From the NCBI GenBank assembly GCA_023333565.1, contig JAJKFH010003936.1, positions 372,001 to 436,000 on the forward strand: a stretch of DNA of 64,000 bases, written 5' to 3'. Source of the stretch: Puffinus mauretanicus (Eukaryota; Chordata; Aves; Procellariiformes; Procellariidae). Position 1 is the first letter of the stretch. Each line of letters starts with the position of its first letter. A program made the position numbers and the translations under genes. Below, one piece after another: positions 55,206-64,000 of this stretch. The notes below the pieces were generated by a model, which had not been told where the DNA came from, ran no database searches, and worked only from the letters and a program-made list of their open reading frames with translations.

Positions 55206-56480
55206 TGGGTGTTGTCTCCATCCTGAAGCTCTGAGCCCAGAGGAAACAGGCACAGGACAGTCCCAGCAGAGCTCCACTGAGCAAGCGCAATTGCACACCC
55301 GCTTCTTGGGGTGCAAGAGGATGCAGCAGCCATCCAGGACCTCCTGAATAACATGTCCCCTTGTCTCACCTGCAATCCTTGGGAGGTTTTGTAACAGACC
55401 TCAGTGGTCTGACCTGCTTTTCCTGCTGGTTTGGGGCAATCCTAGCTATGGCCACTTCAGTTCCTGCTTTTGCTGTACGAGAGCCCCTCTCGCTCCTCTC
55501 TGTGTCAGGGTGGGTCCTGTGGGACAGCATGGATAGGGGCACTGCTTCCAAGCCTCTTGGTCCATGGATTAGTCACAAACCCTGCTTCCAGGCCATTTTC
55601 ATTCCTATTTCCACCACTTCCTAAAGGGCCCAGACCAACAGTGTTTGCCTCCTCTGCGTGTTTCTGACAGCATGCAACGAAGACTGGAGATGAGTCAGTG
55701 TGGAGAGACCATTTATCTGTCCTTTCAGGGGTGCAGAAATCTTTCATCTAGCTGTAAGCATCTCTGTAGCAACGCTCCCACATGCAATGCCCACGGGAGC
55801 ACATCAGCTGCATAATCCCAAGCGTTCCTGGTGCATGGATCTGCACTGTCAGCCAGCAGAAGACAGCAGGCTTGCATGACCATTTTCTGGGGCAAGCTGT
55901 CCCTTGCTCTCGTTCAAGAGCATCCAGGCCGTGAGGCCTTTTTCAGAGCAGTGGGGAAGGGCAGGTGGATGCACAGGATGGTGGATCTTCAAGGGTTTCT
56001 TGTCCCTTTTGTCTCCTTCCTTGCTGGGGCTGCCTGTCCTCTCCATCCCAGGCCCAGTGATGCGGGGGCATCCTGCAGGTTCCTCCCGTGCGCTGCCTGT
56101 TGGGTGATGACTTATTTTGCTTACTTCGAGATATGCCATCAGGTTTTGAGGAGCAAGGCTCTGGGAAGCCTCAGCTTTGGTGAGGCAGCAAGTGGAGGGC
56201 TACCAGCCCCCTACCACCCGCCTCCTCAGGAATGAGGTGTGGAGGAATGAACCTGATCCCTTACTGGGCCAAAAGGGGAGAGCTGGGGAGGATGGCAGTG
56301 CTGGGACATGAAATACCTGGAGGGTCGCTAAATGAAGGTCCGGACAGTGACATTTCCACCCTGCCTGATGCATGGCCCGAGAGAGAGGAGGACTCGGGGC
56401 AGAAAGATACGTCTGGCTTGGAAAAATATCCCCTTTTCCCAGGCTCTGAAGGTCCACCCTCAAAACCTTTCTGGCAGGCA
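55206..56480. other. Intergenic, no gene seen
   Basis: No coding similarity on either strand. Human synteny would place the 3' end of PKP1 on the minus strand somewhere beyond TNNT2, but none of its recognisable C-terminal sequence was found. Confidence 0.4.
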
Positions 56481-56499
56481 AAGGCAGGGCCCTGCCAGT

Positions 56500-56780
56500 G
56501 CTGGTGCCCGGTGCCGCGCAGAGGCACTGCAGCCGTTCTGCCCGTCCCCTGGGGCTGGCAGCGCCCAGGGTGGGGGTACCGAGGCACTCCCTGCTTCCCA
56601 CAGCGCTGCCTGTCTCGGCAGGGCGCTGGACCCCTGCCAGCCCGGCTCTGTGCGCGCCGGAGCCGAAACCTGCGCGCTCCTTCCCCGCCCGGCACCTCCC
56701 TCCCTGCGCCCGGTGCTCGGTGGCACAGCCGCGCCAGAACAGCTGAGTCAGCGCCCGGCCCTGCCACCGACCCTCCCCTG
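56500..56780. promoter_or_regulatory. CpG-rich patch with AP-1/MARE-like site
   Basis: This dense GC/CpG block stands out from its surroundings and ends near TGAGTCAGC (about 56743-56751), a TRE/MARE-type site. It may be an orphan promoter or enhancer. No transcript could be assigned. Confidence 0.35.
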
Positions 56781-57219
56781 CTCCCTCTCCCACTGGTGTC
56801 TGTGGCTTCCCACTGTGAGCGAGCTGCTGCCGTGCTCGGGCGTGGCAGAGCGTGGTGCAGGATGCAGAAATCCTCTGGGACATGGCAGAGTGCTCCGGGG
56901 TCTTCTTCGGGGTCTTACAGGGTGCTGGCATCATCCCAAGTGTTGCATGGGCTGCGTGACGATTGCAACGCTGCAGTATCTTGTGCCAAGGTTTGCTGGA
57001 GCGCGGTGCAGGGCGCTGTGTGCCGGTGAGCAGCTCTGACGTGCCGGCGTGCTGTCCGCATTCTGCCACACATAGCACGTGTTTTTGCAAGGGGATGAGT
57101 CTTAGGTTAGCGCAGCGGGCCAGCGACCGGCCACGCTGCTGTGCGCTGCAGAGCGATAGACCCCTGGCAGCAGCTTTTGGAGGGTGCTACAGCCTCGCAG
57201 TGCCGTGTCGTTGTGGAGA

Positions 57220-57520
57220 TTTGCAGTGTGCTAGTGTCCTGTGGCACTGCTGTGTGGTCTCAATGTCCCCATGGGCAGCAGGACCTCTGGATGCCAGATC
57301 AAAGCACCAGCGTCCTCTGCAGCATGGTACGAGGGGTAGAGAGCTCTGCCCTTCCCTAGCAGGGCATCCCTTCTCTTTTCCCAGGAGCTATGAGGTGTGG
57401 CATCCTCTAGCATGTTGCAGAGGAACAGCATCTTCTGCCATAGCGTGCAAACGTCCTCCATGCCGTGGTCCTTTGAGGAGCAGTCCCCTGTGCAGCACCA
57501 CTCGGGAGCACAGCACGTGA
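57220..57520. repeat. Possible decayed minisatellite
   Basis: Words such as gtgtcctgtggcac, gcgtcctctgcagcatgg, gcatcctctagcatg, gcatcttctgccatag and cgtcctccatgccgtgg recur, most of them 25-30 nt apart. This suggests a heavily degenerate tandem array, and related words continue to about 57800. The period and borders are uncertain by eye. Confidence 0.35.
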
Positions 57521-57799
57521 AAGCAGTGTCCACTCAAGCTCAGTTCTCTCAGCCAAAGCACCCGGCAGGGATCAGGTTGTGTCCCACGCAGTCTGTGCAG
57601 TGCAGGATGCCAGGGTCATTTTGGCTCCTCTACGGAGACGTTGGCAGGTGCTGCAGTGAGGCGTGCGTGCTGGTGGGTGCAATGCAGGGCTCAGGTCCTG
57701 CAGCATGGTGTGGCACAGAAGGCCTCTGCTCTCCCCACAGTTGTGCCAATGTCCTGGCCAGCATTCAAAGTTCCAGAGCCTGCTGCCAGCCCGGGGTAC

Positions 57800-60340
57800 A
57801 AAGCTGCCTCCTCCAGCGCTCAGCATGAGTGTCCCAACACTACTGCATGAGCCCAGACCCCAGCAGATCTGTGCCCAGGTCTCACAAGCGTATGCACCTC
57901 GTGGTCTGCCGATGCAAACCCATGCCGAGGTGCTCCCCAGGGTACCAGTGTCCCCACGTGGTGGAATGGATGCAAAAGAGGACGCATTTGTTACCCAGAA
58001 GGTGCTGGTAAAACGTTAAGCTGATGTTTTCTGCTAAACCAGAGCGGTGTGTAAGGCACACTCAAAACCGAGGACCGCTCCCAGAGTCAAAGCCAGGCTG
58101 AAATACAGATATTGTAGACCCTGGTCTTGCCACTACTGCTACAGATAGAAACAGCCTGCTCGTGTCTTTCGTCAGGTCACGTTAGACAGGCATGCTCTGG
58201 ACAGCACAGGAGATTCTGCATTTGCTGTCCTGGGGCCACCTGGCCAATGCACATCCCAAGGAGCCGGGGTCATGCACGTGCCCAGGCTACCAGCATTATG
58301 GTCCATGGTGTAGCTGCAGTGGTCCATGAGGACCTGTGGGACAATGGAGCAGCAGCTCTTGAAAGTGAAATGCTGCCAGGGCCCAGTGTGTCTCACCAGA
58401 TGGGGATGTGGAGCCCCTCGTTGGCTCCATCAGTTGGGGCACATGGTGAAGGATCCCCTCACCCCCACCTTGGAGATGTTGGAGCATTGCTTCCGTCCAT
58501 CAGGCACTACGTTTGAGGTGGCCCCTTGGGCTACGGAGTGCGAGTGAGAGCAGCGCGTGGAGGAGTGACAGGCAGGGCCAGCGGAGGGGGTGTTGGGGTG
58601 TGTGTCAGGAGGACAGAGCACCCCAAGGCGCTGGACAAGAGCAGTGGGTGTGGGCTGCTCTGCACCTCCTGCTTTGCTCCCTGGGTGAGCCAGTGCCCAT
58701 GCTCCTGGTGCAGGACGGGGGACTTGAGTCCTCTGGGGCTGGGGAGGGGGTGCCAGCACCAGCAGGATGACACACGCACCAACGCCCGTGCCGACACTGG
58801 ATCCTGGCTGGCACAGAGTCCCCACTGCCCAGGCACGGCCCAGCATGGGGTATATTTTTCCAGTGATGCCCCGGGTGGTCCTGCTCTGTAGAGCACGGAG
58901 CAGATGGTATTGGATGCCATTGCTGTGGTGAGTGGGCATTGCCTGTCCTTCAGAGCGTGGTGTGGGGTTCACTGCTTTCACCATCCATGAACCTTAGACT
59001 CTGGGGTACAGGGTGGCCATGTCGCACTGAGCCACGGTGCCGCTGTCCCCAGAAGTACCGGGGTGCCCAGCCTTGAGTTCAAGCCAAGGTCAAATGCCAA
59101 CAAAAAACTGCAGAAAATGAAGCAGTACAACCTCTGATTTTTGCAGGTCAGATCTAACAACAGGCTATATTTTAAGAGAGAGAAAAAGGAATTTTGAAAC
59201 ACCTTCCAGACCTGGAGCCCTCATCTCCAGAGTCCCAAGCCATATGCTGCTGTGAGATGGCCTTCCTCAGCACACTCCCCTGCAGGCAGGTCCATTTGTT
59301 TGTGCAAGCATCTGATGTTTGCAAGTTTTTTATGATTATTTTTAAATGCCTTGTAAAACTTTAAGTTTCATTTAATATCTTAGCCCTGTAGATCACTGCT
59401 TATAGTAGCTAATTCATAGGTATCCATTAATCGTCTTTAATTGGTTAAAGTCACCCATGATTTATGCTGATTCCACAGATGTGTTAAATCATCAATCAAG
59501 ACTTTAATGCACCGCAAGCACAGTTTAGTATCTACGCAACGACCCATGTCCATGAGACAGGTCCCGCTGACAAAGCAGGCAACAATGCTCTGGGATGGAA
59601 AGGAAGAGGCTTCAGCTGTTGTCTGGAAGCAGCATTTTATTGGCATTTAGATTGGCACTTAATGGAAGGAAAATAAGCTTCCTGGTGATGTCTGAATCAT
59701 TGCTTTTGCATGTGCTTTCATGCCCAGGTTTCAGCTGAAGTCCTAGGTGTAAACTATGCTCTTCTTCGGTGTAGGGCAGCAACCACTGGCAGGAGCACTG
59801 AGATGCTGAGACCTAACAAGAGCAGGGATCCACCCTTTGACCAGCAGTGGATCCATAAGGTTCATGACTGGTAAAGGTGGTGCTGCACCGTATGCCCTGA
59901 CCTGGAGTGGTGCTGAGCGCCAAAGCTGCTGTGATGGCTTGCAGGAGCAGCAATCCCTGCAGAGGGGGGTCACGGGCAGTGCCCAGGTCAGGGGACAGCA
60001 CAGATCTCAGGGAGGAGGGGAGAACTGGAGGGAGCTGGTCCTGTTCCTGCACCCCGCCTTCGGCCTCAGCTGCACAGATCCTGACCCATCTCCCCTCCAA
60101 AAGAGCACATGGAGACCAAAGTCACCCATGCTTAGCTGGTGCACGAAGCTCTGTAGCAAACAGCGAGCTGTGAGGCAAAAGCCAAAGCCTTTAGCAGTGT
60201 CTCCCATGGTGTCACCTCTGGGTAAACCCCTTGGACGCAGGTCTCAGAGCCCCACGTTTGCAGGTTTGAGGCCGGGTATCTTCAGAATATTCCTGTCTCT
60301 GCTACTCTCCTGCTGACACCGTCTTGCTCCCCGCAGAGGA
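57800..60340. other. Intergenic, no gene seen
   Basis: Includes an AT-rich stretch at 59290-59520 that may be conserved non-coding sequence, and a minus-strand AATAAA (59635-59640) with no open frame of recognisable homology before it. Confidence 0.35.
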
Positions 60341-60359
60341 AGGGAGGTCTGTGCTCCCT

Positions 60360-60465
60360 TGTGTACAAACGCACACATGTACACGCGTGCAGAGTCCCAG
60401 ACACACGTGCACGTGCACACGCACGCAGACACAGTCACAGGTACTTGCATGCACACACAGAGCTT
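60360..60465. repeat. CA/TG-rich alternating purine-pyrimidine repeat
   Basis: An imperfect microsatellite of gcacacatgtacacgcgtgc, acacgtgcacgtgcacacgc and similar runs, rich in alternating purine and pyrimidine. Confidence 0.75.
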
Positions 60466-63400
60466 GCTGTGCCGGATCCTGCAAGGCACCTCCAGAGGAA
60501 GGTGAGACAGCAGTGATGGGCAGAGGGGAACCGTGCCCATGGCATCCCCGAGGCCGTCCCAGAGGATGGGCTGTCCCAGGACACGGGCGCCCGACAGCAG
60601 GGGATGCATTTTAGGGTACCATTCCTTCATAGCGGGCTGAGTCTGTGCTGGGGCAGAGGAGGCAGAGGGCTCGGCAGCTGTGCTGGAGGCGGGGAGCTGG
60701 ACCAGAGGAGCCTGAGTGCACTGGATGAGCCCCACCAGAGATGCAGGTAGGGTGGTCTGAAGGGGATCTGGATGCAATGCTGAGTTTTAGTTTTATTCTC
60801 TCAGACGGCAGTGCGCGGGTCTAAGTCTGTCGATGGCCAAAGACCCAGTCCTGACCATGTTTAATGAGGGATGTGATTTTGTTCACAAAGCGCTCTCACC
60901 GTTGCCAAGAGCAAGGTCCTGCACCCTGTACTCTCACCGCATGAACCCAGCGCACAGCGTGTGCCCTGTTCCACATCAGCTCCAACTGGGCCTGTCGGAA
61001 AAGAGATGGAAAAGCCTGCTGAATGTGAACCTGCCGTTCAGACCTGGCATGACCCGTGCCTGGGAAAATCCTCATTACGCAGCAATTCTCTTTGTATGTC
61101 TTCCTGCGTGAAATAAATATGCAAGAAGCTGGTCTGCTGCAGATTATTCAAGCACACCGCCAGACCCAGGTGCCTGACCCCTACCCCGAGATGCCACCAC
61201 GCCTGCCTAATCCCTGCCTGCTGTTTGCTACCAGCCCGCGCACCGCTGGGGCTCATGCTGATGAAGCCTGATGCTGCTGAGCAGCTCAGCACCTACACAG
61301 AGAAGATGGGATTTTTTGCCCAGCTTGCCTCCAAGGCTGAGCCTTAAACAAAAGACACAGAGGAGGAGAGAAGAGCGGCAGAGGAAGGCAATACATCCCT
61401 TACCTAACAGCTCAGAGGTTACAGCACTTGCTGGTGAGGTGGAAGATTCAAGTTCCTATCTCCTCGGCTTCATATGAGTATGGGTCTGAGCTCTGGTTTT
61501 TAACCCTAGCTGAGCTGCAGCATTCAGTACTGTCTTTATGTGATGGTGGTTCATAATTCCAGCACTACACACTACAACCGATGTGTTAGCTTGTGGCGCA
61601 GTGCAATATTGAAATTACCCTATTGAGAGTGCTCTCCTGGTTTTGGAAGCGTTGTGAGCCACTCGTACCTTTTATCTGCACCTGTAAACAAACACGGTTG
61701 TGCCTTCGCTGAGCAATAAATCTAACTTTGATATTATGACAAAGATGGAACACTTTGATCCAGGGAAACACTTTGATCTTCCACAGTCAACCAGATGCTG
61801 TTGATTAGCTGTAAAAATAGAGCAATTATTGTAACTTTTCAGGTGGTGTTGCAGTGCTATACTATGACCTGTCAGTGTATTAACTGTGCCATGCCACACC
61901 TTAACATAAAACAGACAGAATATGAAATTCAGCTAAGTTCTGTAATTCTCAAATTCTGCTGATTTTTTGGACCAACATGTTTTGGAAAGGGAACATTTGG
62001 CTTTGAGAGGTTTTCCACCTCCGAGTTTTTGTCCAGGCCAGTGTTTCAAACACTTTGAAATAATTACAAGCAGAATCCTTGCAAAGACTAAGAAGCATTT
62101 CTGGGTGCTGGAAGAGGTTCCCAAGGGCCCCATCAGGAGGGCAGGTCCCCTCCCTTGGGCTGAGCATCTCATGGATCTCCCCTCCTCACTGCCCATCCTC
62201 CATGGCTGCCAAGTTGGGTTGGCTGTACCAAGGGCTCCATGGTGGAGCAGCCACAGCGTGGAGGAGATCTCGGCATCGCTGGGCTCCAGATCCCTCCGTA
62301 GGATCCCTGGAGACCATCAGCTCCAGCCAGGGCTCAACTTGCCGCTCCTCCAGCCGCATGGAGTAAATCAGGCACCGTAGGTCCAGATTCATCCCAGCTC
62401 ACAGCAATGCTTAGCAGACATACTCATGGCCTGATTTCAATCCCAGGTCTCTCCCGGCAGTGGGAAGGGATAAATATCTCCAGAGGGTGATTCAATGTTA
62501 TGTGACCTGGCAGGGCAAAGCCAGGAAGATGGGGTCCTGGCTGGAAGGAGCACACTGTGGCTGGATGGGAACCAGCTCCAGGTTATTTGCTCGATGGGGC
62601 AATTAGTCCCATAAATTTCTGAGCCCTGTGATTAACTGCAGCCATCCAAACATCGTCATTGCAAAGGAAGAGTAGCTAAAGGATTCTGGAAATTGTTGGC
62701 ATTTCTTGGCAGCTGCAGAAAAATCCCAATTGCAGCTTGCAGGCCCTTGGGCTAAGGGCAGGACAACCTACCCGCACGCAAACTGATAAACAACTCAGAA
62801 GGAAGCGCTTCTCTTTCAGGAAGAAGGAAAAATGGTGCAAAAGTCCCCAGAGCTTCTGCCCATGAACCAGGCGAGGAAGCGAGGGGGAGCAATCGCTGTC
62901 TGCTACAAGTGCCAGCCGTGGGTGGCTCCATGCAGACGGGGTACAGCATAAATTGCAATTCTGAGCGTTTCACAAAGACATGGGCTCTTGTAGGATTTTT
63001 TTTCCAGACCCCCGTGTGCTGAGACAGAGATTTTGGAAATCCGGCCCTGTGCTCTGTGGAGAAGCATTTGGCCCATAACACCTGCCTCACAGATGTGAGG
63101 GTTTACAGCTACCGAGAAAGGTTGCTTCAAGGCACTTGAATCCTTTGGTGGAAGTTGCAGTTTTGAATCAGGCTTTCTCGAAAACAAAACAGAGGGGCAG
63201 CAAGTGCTTCATCCCGGGGTCCTCAGCAGCCTGCACGCTGGGTGGGATGGATGCCTAGGCTACAGCGGGAAGGTTGTACGTTGATATTCCAGCGTCCCTG
63301 GGACTGAGGTGTTGTGAGATGGGCGCTGGAGTCCCTGAAGTGTGTCCTGGGATTTGGTGTCTCCCTTGGAAAGGCACCTACCCTTCAGCAAGCCCCACAG

Positions 63401-64000
63401 TTGCATTTCCTCCCCAGCAGCCCCCCACAATCTTTGGGCTGAAATTTGCTGAGGAGCTGGGCAAACTGGGTTTAATTTGGTCCGTCATTTAGAGGTTCTG
63501 CCTCAGAGGCAGACCAGGGATGTTTCCTGGTGGAAATACATGCAGCTAGGTAGGATTTTCCAAGACAAAATTCTTGGCCTGAAATGTCTAAATTCTTTCA
63601 TAGGGCTGGGTCTCGGAGTTCATTTACCCATAGAAAAAATGACGTTCTCATCTCTATTTTGCTCAAGTAAATGTGACCCACATTCCCCAAAAGCCAACGA
63701 CCTGCAAGAGAAGTCGCATTCTTGCGGCAGCTTAATAATTTGCCCAAAGCAAGGAATAAGAGAGCTGGGACTTCAACACAGCTCCTCAAGCTGGAGATAC
63801 AGCTGCAAGGCCAGGTAGACAGCACCCAAGGTTACGTTAAGGAAAGCTAATTCTCCACTAACAGACCTTGGTACGGCATGTTCTTTCTGAATTAATGGTC
63901 TTGGAAAAAGGCTGTTTGCAAATAAAGCCTTCCCAAGCAGAGTGGGAAACCTCGTTTCGTGGCGGTTTGCAGAGGGACTGTTAGCTCAGCAGTTTCAACT
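60466..64000. other. Intergenic, no gene seen
   Basis: Mixed composition with an AT-rich patch at 61500-62000. AATAAA occurs at 61108-61113, 61714-61719 and 63919-63924 on the + strand without an associated coding exon. No PKP1 exon was recognised on the minus strand. Confidence 0.35.
61725..61777. promoter_or_regulatory. Three TCF/LEF-type motifs
   Basis: ACTTTGAT occurs at 61725-61732, 61752-61759 and 61770-61777; the last two lie in an imperfect direct repeat of AACACTTTGATC. This is the TCF/LEF core (CTTTGAT), and three copies in 53 nt suggest a Wnt-responsive element, on motif evidence alone. Confidence 0.35.

Noticed and set aside
59437..59646. Minus-strand gene ending at the AATAAA complement near 59635
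   Set aside because: The 69-codon frame has no similarity recognised, and no upstream exon series was found.

Overview
This is a vertebrate nuclear window, almost certainly from a bird or another sauropsid. Coding sequence is split by GT-AG introns, poly(A) signals follow the genes, and two CR1-type LINE fragments of sauropsid character are recognisable plus one older CR1/L3-like relic. The cardiac troponin T reads almost like the chicken protein and has the same full length of 302 residues, but it differs at several positions, so this is probably a bird other than chicken. No bacterial-style gene, CRISPR array, tRNA or rRNA was seen.

Five genes lie head to tail on the + strand, in the order known from human 1q32.1: the 3' end of CSRP1 (1654-2107, entered through an intron), PHLDA3 (7534-8414), TNNI1 (coding 19046-23039), LAD1 (coding 31593-42107) and TNNT2 (promoter about 43100, coding 45776-54957). 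Every coding exon was placed by reading frame, splice sites and phase. The assembled frames close exactly: TNNI1 187 aa, LAD1 450 aa, TNNT2 302 aa and PHLDA3 157 aa. TNNI1 and TNNT2 encode the inhibitory and tropomyosin-binding subunits of the slow-muscle and cardiac thin filament. CSRP1 is a LIM-only cytoskeletal and muscle regulator. PHLDA3 is a small PH-domain protein that opposes Akt. LAD1 is an epithelial basement-membrane and cytoskeleton-associated protein.

Layout: 1-1653 is CSRP1 intron. 2108-2490 is CSRP1 3'UTR. 2491-7000 is intergenic, with a CR1 fragment and a 31-bp minisatellite. 7000-8414 holds the PHLDA3 CpG island and gene. 8415-16690 is PHLDA3 3'UTR/intergenic sequence. 16700-23755 is TNNI1. 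23756-31560 is intergenic, with a CpG-rich palindromic block and an old CR1. 31593-42765 is LAD1. After a gap of only about 500 bp comes TNNT2 (43290-55205). 55206-64000 has no recognised gene. The convergent neighbour expected from human synteny (PKP1, minus strand) was not found here and probably starts beyond the window.

The most interesting points concern RNA processing in the troponin genes. They are a 6-nt TNNT2 micro-exon that can be skipped in frame, a 4-nt micro-exon in TNNI1, the 30-nt embryonic exon of TNNT2 with a UG/CUG-rich downstream intron and a strong decoy acceptor, and a 45-bp tandem duplication that copied a TNNT2 3' splice site and inactivated the upstream copy. I saw no evidence of a wholly new biological system.
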